Source: an uncultured Acidimicrobiales bacterium
GTDB lineage: Bacteria; Actinomycetota; Acidimicrobiia; Acidimicrobiales; CALAML01
Direction of reading: 5' to 3'
Length of the DNA: 64,000 nucleotides
Assembly (NCBI GenBank): GCA_937925845.1
Contig: CALAML010000040.1
Span: forward strand, 1 to 64,000
In this document: positions 29,293 to 38,295 of the stretch, piece by piece
How positions within the stretch are numbered: position 1 is the stretch's first letter
Layout of the letters: every line of letters starts with the position of its first letter
Made by a program: the position numbers and the translations under genes
Notes under the pieces: generated by a model
Seen by the model: the letters and a program-made list of their open reading frames with translations, nothing else
What the model was told of the DNA's origin: nothing
Database searches by the model: none

Positions 29293-29760
29293 CTAGTTTC
29301 GGAGGTCGGTGGTCAGTTTCTCGCCGGGAGCGGCGGTAATGAAGCACAACGCTTGGCGGTCGTCGCGGAGCTCGAAGCTCTCTTGCGACGGGTACAGATA
29401 GTTCGAGTAGTAGGGCGAGTCCTGGTAGGCCTCACCGGTGAAGTTTTCGAACTCGCGCAGGCAGATCTGGTCGGCCTCGGCGATCACCGCATCTTCGTCG
29501 TAGGGCGGCGAAAGAACCATGTCGGTCGAGTAGAACGCCTGAGCATCGTGAGGCTCGTTACACGGAACCGCTTCAAAGGACTGGATCAGATCGGCGTCGG
29601 GCATCTGCACACAGTCACCGATCTGCACCGCAAAGGCACCCAGGCCTCCACTTTGCACGATCTCGCCGCTGTCGTTGCGGGTGGTGTTGTCATCGAGGGC
29701 GCCAGCGCCGCCAAAGATAGCGATTCCAGCGACAGCGGCCGCTCCAATGAAGCGTTTCAT
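29293..29760 (-). CDS. secreted septum-formation-domain-like protein
   Basis: Signal peptide MKRFIGAAAVAGIAIFGGAGA; GDCVQMP…VPCNEPHDAQAFYSTDM. Confidence 0.6.
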   Translation of the reverse strand: MKRFIGAAAVAGIAIFGGAGALDDNTTRNDSGEIVQSGGLGAFAVQIGDCVQMPDADLIQSFEAVPCNEPHDAQAFYSTDMVLSPPYDEDAVIAEADQICLREFENFTGEAYQDSPYYSNYLYPSQESFELRDDRQALCFITAAPGEKLTTDLRN

Positions 29761-30010
29761 AGTGAGTTCCTAATACGGCCAGGCAGGGTGGCCGGGAGAT
29801 GGGCGGGCAGGGTGAAGAACTGTCAAGCCCCAAAAACATCGACACAATCAGGTGTCGTCTTCTTGGGTCATTTTCCCAACCGGGCTAACCCAGCGCCCGG
29901 CCTCAAGATCGGTGACAGAATTGGCTATCCAAACCACTGCCCGGCCACACTGCCGGGCCAGACATCGCCCGGTCAGCGAACCGCGGTGAACTGCACAGAG
30001 GAGCGACGAG

Positions 30011-30508
30011 ATGCCAAACGAAGCCGAGTCAACCGACCAACTGGTGGAACAGGCTTGGGAGACTCCGTCGCACAGCGAAATCGTTGAGCTGACCAAAGCC
30101 CATGTCGATGCCATGGACCAGATGGATGACGACATCGTCTGGGTTCAGGCCGGAATGCACCATGTGCAGATCACCACGGTTGGCCGAAAGAGTGGCAAGG
30201 AGCATCGGGTAGCGCTCCCAACATGGAACGACCGGGCCGGCCACCGCATCGTGGTGGCCTCGTTCGCCGGAGCCGAGAAGCATCCCTCCTGGTTTCTCAA
30301 CCTTCGCGACCGGGAGCCTGGAGCCATGATCCGGTGCAAGGTTCAGAGCGGAGCCTTTCTGTCTGCGGCCGAGGTGCTTGAGGGGGAAGAACGCGACCAG
30401 GTCTGGGAGCAGCTCTGCGCCGATCGAGCCTGGTATCGCGATTACCAGGCCAAGACCGACCGCAAGATCCCCCTGGTCCGGCTGCCGGAAACCGAAGCAA
30501 TCGACTGA
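30011..30508 (+). CDS. deazaflavin-dependent nitroreductase/quinone-reductase-like protein
   Basis: VQITTVGRKSGKEHRVALPTWN…ASFAGAEKHPSWFLNLRDREPGAMIRCKVQ. Confidence 0.75.
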   Translation: MPNEAESTDQLVEQAWETPSHSEIVELTKAHVDAMDQMDDDIVWVQAGMHHVQITTVGRKSGKEHRVALPTWNDRAGHRIVVASFAGAEKHPSWFLNLRDREPGAMIRCKVQSGAFLSAAEVLEGEERDQVWEQLCADRAWYRDYQAKTDRKIPLVRLPETEAID

Positions 30509-30639
30509 CCGTTGCGGTTGATGATGCAGCTCCGCGCACACGCCACGGGAGCAGGTGTGGTGTTCTTGGGGAGACCGGGGCTTACCCTGAAAGTTGGAGT
30601 ACCGGGAACAATCCCCAACCCTCGACGGTTAGCGAGCGC

Positions 30640-30936
30640 ATGCAGATCGAAGTGACAGACGAAGCCCTTGATGTCATCCGTGCCAAGGGAGGTACGGCGG
30701 CGATCGACTTCATCCCGCCGGTCGGTTGAGGTAAGACCCGCTACGAGGTGTCGGTCGACACCAACACAAAAGGTAAGAACCTCTCCCCGTACAAGAAGAT
30801 CCGCCACGGTGATGTCCGGGTGCTGATCTCGCCCAAGCTCAACGGCATGTCCAACATCACGCTGACCACCAAAGGTCTGATCAAGAAGCGGGTTCGCGCC
30901 AGCATCGAGCGCGACGAAGGCAGCTGCACGGTCTAG
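30640..30936 (+). CDS. putative HesB/IscA-like selenoprotein; in-frame TGA (30727-30729) read as selenocysteine
   Basis: MQIEVTDEALDVIRAKGGTAAIDFIPPVG-U-GKTRYEVSVDTNTKGKNLSPYKKIRHGDVRVLISPKLNGMSNITLTTKGLIKKRVRASIERDEGSCTV; the frame is coding-like on both sides of the TGA, and the ORF track lists only the 3' fragment at 30748. Confidence 0.75.
30747..30762 (+). promoter_or_regulatory. putative bacterial SECIS stem-loop (HesB-like gene)
   Basis: GGTGTC-GGTC-GACACC: perfect 6-bp stem, 4-nt loop starting with GG, loop begins about 24 nt after the TGA. Confidence 0.6.
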
Positions 30937-31019
30937 CACTCGACAGCAGATAGCGGGCCCGGCCGATCAACGGTCGGCGACCGAACACAAAGAACCAAGC
31001 CGGACCCAGTGTCTGCTTC

Positions 31020-31961
31020 TTATCCGCGAGCCTGGCGGAATTTCTCGACGATGGCGGAGAGGGTGTCGCTGGCTTCTGAGGTTGCCGGATCGGGGATCGG
31101 CATCCCCAGGCGCAGATCGGTGACCCCAGCCGCCACCAGTTCCGGGACCGCAGCCATGGTGGCGTCGATATCGACCCCGTCGTCGGTGCGGACCGCCTTC
31201 AACGACCCCTGCACCTCAATATCGGAGGGGTCGCGGTCGTGGCTGGCCACTGCGGCCCGCATCCGCTCGATGCCGGTGGCGATATCGGCGGCATCGGGTC
31301 CCCACGGGATCCACCCGTGACCAAAGCGGGCCAGGCGCTTCATCGCTCTCGGGTTGGTGGTGCCGCTCACCCAAATCGGAACACCTCCAGGCTGGCTGGG
31401 CTTCGGCTGCTGGTGGATGTTGGTGAAGGCCAGTTCGTTGCTTGAATAGCTGGCCGAGTCATTGCTCCAAAGCGCCTGACACACCTCGAGGGAGTGATCG
31501 AGCAGACGGCCGCGACCGGCGAACTCCAAACCGGCAGCCTCATACTCCTCGCGTTGCCAGCCCACCCCAACACCCATGTCGAGCCGCCCCTTCGATAACA
31601 CATCGATGGTGGAAACCTGACCAGCCAGCACCGCAGGTCGTCGCAGCGCAGCCAGGAGAATGCTGGTGGCAAAGCGAACCCTGGAGGTCACGGCACTCAG
31701 ATGGCTGATCGTGGCCAACGGGTCGAGCCAGTGGCCGTCGGGTCCGGTGGGTTGGCGGCCACCGGCGGTTCCGCCGACAGTCGGATCACCGTAGGCCTCA
31801 AGGTTCTCCCCGAAGACCACGTGATCCGACAACGCCAGGCGGTCGATCCCACACTGATCAGCCAGCACCGCCTGGGCCACCAGGCGATCCCAGTTCCCAG
31901 GGTCCTCAGCGGAGAAGGTATAGAGCGTCAGCGAAAGCAGGGGAGTGCGGGCGTTGCTCAT
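31020..31961 (-). CDS. LLM-class (F420-type) oxidoreductase
   Basis: LALSDHVVFGENLEAYGDP; KGRLDMGVGVGWQREEYEAAGLEF; GGVPIWVSGTTNPRAMKRLARFGHGWIP. Confidence 0.92.
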   Translation of the reverse strand: MSNARTPLLSLTLYTFSAEDPGNWDRLVAQAVLADQCGIDRLALSDHVVFGENLEAYGDPTVGGTAGGRQPTGPDGHWLDPLATISHLSAVTSRVRFATSILLAALRRPAVLAGQVSTIDVLSKGRLDMGVGVGWQREEYEAAGLEFAGRGRLLDHSLEVCQALWSNDSASYSSNELAFTNIHQQPKPSQPGGVPIWVSGTTNPRAMKRLARFGHGWIPWGPDAADIATGIERMRAAVASHDRDPSDIEVQGSLKAVRTDDGVDIDATMAAVPELVAAGVTDLRLGMPIPDPATSEASDTLSAIVEKFRQARG

Positions 31962-33001
31962 CGGTTGCCTTCTTGCGCTTTTTGGTACTCGGCCATGATG
32001 GGTTCGAGTTCAGTGGGGGTGGCGCCGTGCATGATCACGGCGTCGCACCCAAGGTCGAGCTGGTGGCGGACCGCAGCGACACACTCGGCCGGGGTTCCGG
32101 TGGCGCTGTTGGCCAACCAGTCTTCGGGAAGCAGTTCGCCAACCTGTTCCAACTCTTCGGTGGTGGCCACAGCGTCGATGGCACCGCTGAAGGAACCAAC
32201 GATCTCACTGGCCCGGAAGGCCTCAAGCACCGCCGGATCCCAGTTGTTGGTTTTCACCATCAGGTCGCCGTAACCCTGAAGGTAGGTGGCCAGTCGGCCC
32301 ACGGACTTCTTCATCCGCAGGTCGTAGGAGAGATGGTCGCCGAGGGTAGCCAGACACGACCACACCCTTACTGAGGCTGGGTCTCGCCCGGCAGCCTCCG
32401 CTGCGGTCTTCACCCGCTCGACGGCGCGGCTGGTGGTCTCATCGGTGAAGTAGGTGTGCAGTACCACCTCATCAAAGACCCGTCCGCCGAGATCAAGGCT
32501 GTTGGGACCAAAGGCGGCGATGTTGGTACGCAGGTACTCATCAAGATCGTTGTCGAGGTGCAAGACCGGATAGCTCCCGGCCGGGCCGTCGTGGCCAAAG
32601 ATGGCCTCGCCGCGAAACAGGCGACGCATCACCCCAACAAAATCCTCCATCTGCGCCGTGGTAACCCGCTCCATGCCAAAGGCGTCCTGCATGCGAGGGA
32701 TGCCCCGGCCGAGACCGAGGACAAATCGTCCTCCGGTGAGGCTCGACATCGTTCGGGCAAAGCCGGCGGTCACCATCGGATGACGGGTGTTGTGGTTGGT
32801 GACACCGGTGGCGATGGTGATGTTGTCTGAGACCGCGGCCGCCGCTCCACAGAGGGTCGCAGCTTCCTTCTTGTTGTAGCGCTCCGAAATGAAGGCGGTG
32901 CCAAAGCCCATGCGTTCACCGTCACGAACCTCATCGAGGAGGTCACGTGAGCTGTTGGCCTGGCCAGCCAGTGCGTAGAAGCCGAGCTCGGGGAAGCTCA
33001 T
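31958..33001 (-). CDS. LLM-class (F420-type) oxidoreductase
   Basis: FGTAFISERYNKKEAATLCGAAAA; TGGRFVLGLGRGIPRMQDAFGM; TPAECVAAVRHQLDLGCDAVIMHGATP. Confidence 0.88.
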   Translation of the reverse strand: MSFPELGFYALAGQANSSRDLLDEVRDGERMGFGTAFISERYNKKEAATLCGAAAAVSDNITIATGVTNHNTRHPMVTAGFARTMSSLTGGRFVLGLGRGIPRMQDAFGMERVTTAQMEDFVGVMRRLFRGEAIFGHDGPAGSYPVLHLDNDLDEYLRTNIAAFGPNSLDLGGRVFDEVVLHTYFTDETTSRAVERVKTAAEAAGRDPASVRVWSCLATLGDHLSYDLRMKKSVGRLATYLQGYGDLMVKTNNWDPAVLEAFRASEIVGSFSGAIDAVATTEELEQVGELLPEDWLANSATGTPAECVAAVRHQLDLGCDAVIMHGATPTELEPIMAEYQKAQEGNR

Positions 33002-34296
33002 GAGGCGCTCGCTTCCATCGCGCTGGCAAAGGCGGCGCTGGGAGTGATGGAGATGTGGGACTCCTTCAGGCCGAACACAAATGCGTTGGGCATCTCCACG
33101 TGGGGCTCATCGGGCAACCGTGTTATCGAATCGGCCATCTCCACAAACCGCTCGAAGAAGAGGCGCAGTTCCAGTCGAGCCAGCGACGCCCCCATGCAGA
33201 AGTGGGTGCCGAATCCGAACGAAAGGTGATGGTTGGGATCACGGGTCACATCGAGGGCCTCACCGTTTTCGAAGTGAGCCGGGTCCCGATTCGCCGATGC
33301 GTAGTTCAGCAACACTTGCTGGCCGGTGCGAATCGTCTCGCCGTGCATCTGTACATCTTCGGTTGCGGCCCGGGTGAAGTTGTGAATCGGGGTGACAAAA
33401 CGGATGAACTCCTCAACCGCCACCGTCATGTCGGCGCCGTCTTTCAGTAGCTGCCATTGATCGGGACGGTCGGCGAGGGCGAGGAGCATTCGGGCGATCA
33501 CCGTGCGAGTGGTTTCGGCGCCACCATCCAGCAGCAGCAGACAGTCGGAGATGATCTGATCCAAGCCAAAGGGCTCGTCGCCCACCTCACCCCCGGTCTC
33601 GGATTCCACCTCGATCCACCGCGACATCACGTCCTCGGCCGGACAGCCCTGCTTCTCGGTGTACAGCTCCGCTGCAGCCACGGCGAAGTCCATGGCCGCA
33701 GTGATCCCTTCCTCGTTGTGGTAGCGAGGGCCGCCCCCAAGGGCGATTGTGGCCTCCGACCAGTGCTGGAGTTTGGGCCATGCGTCTTCGGGGAAGCCGA
33801 GCAGCAGACCGATCATCTGGGCCGGCAGGGGAGCGGCGAGGTCTCCAACCACCTCGGCCCGACCCTTGGCCACCGCGGCCATCACCAGCTTGTCGACCGC
33901 TTCGCCGATGTGGTCTTCCCACTGCGTCACCGCCCGAGGGGTGAAGCGCCGCGACACCAGGTTGCGACGGGCCACATGAGTGGGGTCATCCAGGCCGATG
34001 ATCGACGCGTCGGCAGAGATCTTGGGTCGATAGCCGTTTGCGTCCTGGCCCGAGTTGATAAATACCCGCTTGTTCTTTTCGATGGCCACGATGTCGTCGT
34101 AGCGACTGACACACCACAGCTCGTTGATGTCGTCCCAAAAGACCGGCGCGTTCTGTCGCAGCCAGGCGTAGCGGGAGTAGGGGTCGTTCACGTAGAAGTC
34201 GCCATCAAGGATGTCGAGCGGCCGGGGGTCGATCGGGGTGATGGTTTCCGGCGCTGGTCGTGCGGTACCGGCTTCAGCATCGTTGTTGTTTTGCAT
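32998..34296 (-). CDS. cytochrome P450
   Basis: LLLDGGAETTRTVIARML (I-helix), EEFIRFVTPIHNFTR (ExxR region), heme loop FGFGTHFCMGASLARLE. Confidence 0.95.
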   Translation of the reverse strand: MQNNNDAEAGTARPAPETITPIDPRPLDILDGDFYVNDPYSRYAWLRQNAPVFWDDINELWCVSRYDDIVAIEKNKRVFINSGQDANGYRPKISADASIIGLDDPTHVARRNLVSRRFTPRAVTQWEDHIGEAVDKLVMAAVAKGRAEVVGDLAAPLPAQMIGLLLGFPEDAWPKLQHWSEATIALGGGPRYHNEEGITAAMDFAVAAAELYTEKQGCPAEDVMSRWIEVESETGGEVGDEPFGLDQIISDCLLLLDGGAETTRTVIARMLLALADRPDQWQLLKDGADMTVAVEEFIRFVTPIHNFTRAATEDVQMHGETIRTGQQVLLNYASANRDPAHFENGEALDVTRDPNHHLSFGFGTHFCMGASLARLELRLFFERFVEMADSITRLPDEPHVEMPNAFVFGLKESHISITPSAAFASAMEASAS

Positions 34297-34492
34297 GGCT
34301 CCGAAAGGTGTCGATTCGTTCAGACCGATTCGTCGTTGGGGCGAGCTGACGGCCCGGCTTCGCTTCTGTCCCATCATGTCCCATAACTCGCCCCGGTGTC
34401 GTTGTAACCACCACTCGTTTTTCCATGCCTGACCGTTGCGGGTTCGTCCGGTGCACCCTTTCGACTGAGAACCCTCCTATCAGTGCGATAGA

Positions 34493-35284
34493 TTGGTAGA
34501 CGTGCTAGCCGTACTTTCCCCCGCAAAGTCACTCGACTACGAAACCCCGCTCGCAACCAAGAAGTTCAGCGAGCCGGTGCTGGTCGACCATGCCGCCGAG
34601 TTGGTCGATGTGATGCGCACCAAAACACCCGCCGACCTTTCGTCGATGATGTCGATCTCCGATGACCTGGCCACGCTCAACCATGAGCGGTTTGTGGACT
34701 GGGAACTGCCCCTCACTCGAGAGAACGCCCGGCCGGCGCTGCTGGCTTTCGCAGGCGATGTCTACCGGGGGATGGATGCGCCGGCCAGCTTCAGCGAACG
34801 CGACTTCACCCATGCCCAAAAGACGATCCGGGTGCTCTCCGGTCTCTACGGCGTGCTCCGCCCGCTCGATCTCATGGCTCCCTACCGGCTTGAGATGGGC
34901 ACCAAACTCAAAACCGATCGTGGCCGCACCCTCTATGACTTCTGGGGCAGCGAGATCACCGACCAACTGAATGCAGATATTGATGCCAGCCCGGGTACCG
35001 CGTGCCTGGTGAACCTGGCCTCGAACGAGTACTTCAACTCGGTCCAGCCTGCTGGCATCGAAGCGCCTATCGTTTCGCCGGTTTTCCTCGACGAAAAGAA
35101 CGGCGACTACAAGATCATTAGCTTCTTTGCCAAAGCAGCAAGGGGAGCGATGGCCGGTTGGATGGTGCAGGAGCGCATCAAGTCGATCAAGGGCCTCAAC
35201 GGCTTCGACCGGATGGGTTACCGCTACGACAAAGAGCGTTCTAACCCCAGCCAACCAGTCTTCGTGCGCCCCGAAGCCAGGTAG
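34493..35284 (+). CDS. yaaA: YaaA family (peroxide stress) protein
   Basis: VLSPAKSLDYETP; LLAFAGDVYRGMDA; VLSGLYGVLRPLDLMAPYRLEMGTKL; FFAKAARGAMAGWM. Confidence 0.92.
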   Translation: MVDVLAVLSPAKSLDYETPLATKKFSEPVLVDHAAELVDVMRTKTPADLSSMMSISDDLATLNHERFVDWELPLTRENARPALLAFAGDVYRGMDAPASFSERDFTHAQKTIRVLSGLYGVLRPLDLMAPYRLEMGTKLKTDRGRTLYDFWGSEITDQLNADIDASPGTACLVNLASNEYFNSVQPAGIEAPIVSPVFLDEKNGDYKIISFFAKAARGAMAGWMVQERIKSIKGLNGFDRMGYRYDKERSNPSQPVFVRPEAR

Positions 35285-35426
35285 AGCAGTCTCCGAGGAG
35301 ACTTCTCGACTCCGGAACGATCGATCCGCCTCGCCTTAGCACGGGCCGGGTGGCTGCTCCGACCCCGGGAATCCGCTGATCTTTTTCGAGTTTCGACTCA
35401 AAGATGGGTCGACCGAGCCGACAGAC

Positions 35427-35442
35427 CGCTCCATGAGGAGCG
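35427..35442 (+). promoter_or_regulatory. hairpin overlapping the Shine-Dalgarno of the downstream gene
   Basis: CGCTCC-ATGA-GGAGCG perfect 6-bp stem; GGAG lies in the 3' arm and the ATG is at 35447. Confidence 0.5.
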
Positions 35443-35446
35443 CGAA

Positions 35447-35773
35447 ATGACCCTGATCCGAGCCACCTGCCCTGACTGTTCCGACGTCCAGCTCACCACC
35501 GAGGAGGTGCAGCTCCGAGTCTGCACCGATACGAGCGACCGTCGATACGTCTATGAATGCCCGAACTGTTTCACTCCGCGGAGCGCAGCCATCGACGCCG
35601 CCGGCGCCGAACTGCTGGTGCAAGCCGGAGTCGAGCTGATCTGGTGGAAGCTGCCCGACGAACTGGGAGAAACCAAGGCGGGCCCGGCACTCAACCACGA
35701 CGACCTGCTCGCATTTCACGACTTCCTCGACGACGACGAATCCATCAGCGCCGCCCTCGACACCATCCGCTGA
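35447..35773 (+). CDS. small zinc-ribbon-like hypothetical protein
   Basis: CPDC…CPNC spacing; good start context; clean ORF between annotated neighbours. Confidence 0.65.
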   Translation: MTLIRATCPDCSDVQLTTEEVQLRVCTDTSDRRYVYECPNCFTPRSAAIDAAGAELLVQAGVELIWWKLPDELGETKAGPALNHDDLLAFHDFLDDDESISAALDTIR

Positions 35774-35801
35774 TCATAAGATCCAGTCGCTGGGTATGGA
35801 G

Positions 35802-35830
35802 CTGCAACAGGTGTCAGACACCCGTTGCAG
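35802..35830. repeat. 29-nt palindrome (REP-like)
   Basis: CTGCAACaGGTGTC-A-GACACCcGTTGCAG; arms fully complementary except one position. Confidence 0.75.
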
Positions 35831-35948
35831 GCTTTTCGTTTGAGAAGGCCGGTCTGAGGTGAGGGACCGGTACTGGTGGTGCTTGCATCAATTTGCAAGA
35901 CGGCAAAGTCAACGTCCATGATCCGAGCCTCTGGCACGGTGACGATGG

Positions 35949-36908
35949 GTGGAGATGGGTCAGTCAGCCCCACATGACGGCACAGCGATTGGTCCGCTGC
36001 GGGCGGCGATGGCGAGCCTTATCAACCTGCGGCTGCGTCGAGCCCATACCGACGAACGCCACGACCTGGTTGAGCGCTACTCGGCCGCGGTTGGAGTCGA
36101 CACCGTTTTGTCGAGCGCCATCGCTCAGTTCCACACTTTCGCCATCCCCAAAATCTCCGCTCTACTGCACCAGACCCGACAATACGAAGACGATGGACCC
36201 CGCCGTCTCGACGACACCAAAGGGCTGATGGGCGCGGCGCTTGGAGCCGGACCGGACGCACCTGACGGCCAAGCCGCCATCGCCCAGATCAATCGCATCC
36301 ACTCCCAGTACCGGATCGACAACGACGAATACCTGTATGTGTTGTCGACCTTCGCCTTCGGGTCGCAGCACTGGACCGACAACTACGCATGGCGGGCCGC
36401 CACCCGCGATGAGGAAGTAGTGCTCTACCGACGCCTGGTGGACGTGGGCCGGGCCATGGGGATCCACGATGTGCCTGACGATGCCGAAGAACTCCGGACC
36501 TGGGTAGACGACTACCTCGTCGCCAACCGCCGCTACCACCCCGACAACCATGCCGTGGCCGAAGGGTTGATGCGTGCCGCCGAGTCGCTGGTGCCGGCGC
36601 CGATCCGTCCGTTTGTGTCGCCGACGATGCGGGTGTGGATCGGCGAACCGGAACTGCTGGCGGCCCTTGGTTACCAGGCGCCGCCGGCGGCGTATGTGGG
36701 TCTGGTGACCACGGCCATGAAGCTACGCCGAGGCTTCTGCCGGCGCTTTACGGCAATGAACGGCCGGACGTTCACCGAATTGTTCCTGGCCACATCGTTG
36801 GCGACACGACCCGACGGCTTCACCTCGTTCTCTGAGCTCGGACCGCCGGCGCTGTTGGCCAAGTTTGCCCGACAGGACGCCGAGACGAATGTTGAACCTA
36901 CTGAGTGA
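35949..36908 (+). CDS. MpaB/latex-clearing-protein-like oxygenase family (DUF2236)
   Basis: INRIHSQYRIDNDEYLYVLSTFAFGSQHWTDNYAWR; conserved His/Tyr pattern of this family. Confidence 0.75.
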   Translation: MEMGQSAPHDGTAIGPLRAAMASLINLRLRRAHTDERHDLVERYSAAVGVDTVLSSAIAQFHTFAIPKISALLHQTRQYEDDGPRRLDDTKGLMGAALGAGPDAPDGQAAIAQINRIHSQYRIDNDEYLYVLSTFAFGSQHWTDNYAWRAATRDEEVVLYRRLVDVGRAMGIHDVPDDAEELRTWVDDYLVANRRYHPDNHAVAEGLMRAAESLVPAPIRPFVSPTMRVWIGEPELLAALGYQAPPAAYVGLVTTAMKLRRGFCRRFTAMNGRTFTELFLATSLATRPDGFTSFSELGPPALLAKFARQDAETNVEPTE

Positions 36909-38202
36909 GCAGGGTGATGCTGGTCAGCGACACTGCGGCGACCACGACCCAGGCCACCAATCCCAACAGGATCGGTTTGGGGCCCAGGCTCCGGAGCCGT
37001 TTGATCTGAACGCCGGAACCGAGGCCGACGAGGGCGGCGGTCAAGGCCACGCCCTCGATGGTCTTTACGCCGTCGATCACCCCGGTCGGAACCAGGCCGG
37101 TGGTACGGAGCAGAACCATAGCGAGAAAGCCGAGCACAAACGGCGGCAGCAGCGGCGGTGGAGATGCCGGTCCATCTTCCGCCGCCGGGGTGCGCACACC
37201 GTTGAGGACCAAGCCGTCGAGTTGCTGCCCCGGCTCTGAGGCGGTGGCCACAGCAGTATCCGGGGAAGGAGCCGTGGTCGCCGTGGTCGCATCGTCGGGA
37301 CTGACAGCCGAAGGCAGTGTCGACTGGGCCAGGATGCGACGCCGTCGATTCAGGTTTACCCCGGCGACGATCGGGGCGAGCAGCACCACGCGACTGAGCT
37401 TCACCACGACGGCAACGGCAAGAACGCTCGAGCCTCCGGCGGCTCCGGTGGCCACCACCTGGGCCACGTCATGCACGCTGGCTCCAACCCAGATCCCGTT
37501 GGCCTGATCGCTCAGGCCCAAAAGGCCAGCCAGAGCGGGAAGCACCACGATGGCCAAGGAACCGAAGACCGTCACGAGGCCAATCGACATGGCCACCTCT
37601 TCCTCCTCAGCATCGGTGGCCCCCTCCACCGCGGCGATAGCGCTGGCGCCACAGATCGAGTAGCCAGTGGCGACCAGCAACGAGAGGTCGCGGGAAAGCC
37701 CCATGCGACGCCCGAGCCACTGGGTACCGAAGAAGGTCACCCCAACCGTCGTCAGCACAACCAGCAGTGTGGGCACACCCAGCGCCATGACCTGGCTGAG
37801 CGAGAGCCGTAGGCCAAGGAGCACGATGCCAAGCCGGAGGATCGACTTGGCGGCGAACGTAAGACCAGGTCGAGTGCGGTCGGTCACGCCCCCGAAATTT
37901 CCGACTACGGCGCCCAACACCACGCCGATCGTGAGCGCCGAAACGGTAGGCCAGAGGGTCGAGAGGGCGAGGGCGGCGCCGGTGAGAGCAGCCACGAGTC
38001 CCAAGCCAGGCAAGAGCGTCCGCCATCGCGAGGGACCGGGCGGCTGAGCACCGAGGTTGGTTGTGTCGGCCGTAGCTGTCGCTCTGGGCGCGGAGAGCGT
38101 CGCAGCCACCGGTATCGAGGTCCCGAAGTCAGAGTCGCTGGAAGGATCTGTCGTCGGCGACGACCAGTTTCCATCAGCGTTGGTTGCGGTGCGCGGGGCC
38201 AT
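36898..38202 (-). CDS. YeiH family putative sulfate exporter (UPF0324)
   Basis: LTFAAKSILRLGIVLLGLRLSLSQVMALG; ATGYSICGASAIAAVEGAT; WVGASVHDVAQVVA. Confidence 0.9.
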   Translation of the reverse strand: MAPRTATNADGNWSSPTTDPSSDSDFGTSIPVAATLSAPRATATADTTNLGAQPPGPSRWRTLLPGLGLVAALTGAALALSTLWPTVSALTIGVVLGAVVGNFGGVTDRTRPGLTFAAKSILRLGIVLLGLRLSLSQVMALGVPTLLVVLTTVGVTFFGTQWLGRRMGLSRDLSLLVATGYSICGASAIAAVEGATDAEEEEVAMSIGLVTVFGSLAIVVLPALAGLLGLSDQANGIWVGASVHDVAQVVATGAAGGSSVLAVAVVVKLSRVVLLAPIVAGVNLNRRRRILAQSTLPSAVSPDDATTATTAPSPDTAVATASEPGQQLDGLVLNGVRTPAAEDGPASPPPLLPPFVLGFLAMVLLRTTGLVPTGVIDGVKTIEGVALTAALVGLGSGVQIKRLRSLGPKPILLGLVAWVVVAAVSLTSITLLTQ

Positions 38203-38258
38203 AGTTGGAGTGTGTCGACACGATGATCGTGGCGGTAGAGGGGCTTTGTCGCGAACGT

Positions 38259-38275
38259 CATAGACCCGGTCTATG
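38259..38275. promoter_or_regulatory. palindromic LysR-type box in divergent promoter
   Basis: CATAGAC-CCG-GTCTATG perfect palindrome, fits T-N11-A; between yeiH-like (-) and lysR-like (+). Confidence 0.6.
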
Positions 38276-38295
38276 GCGGGTTATTGGTTTGCTCA

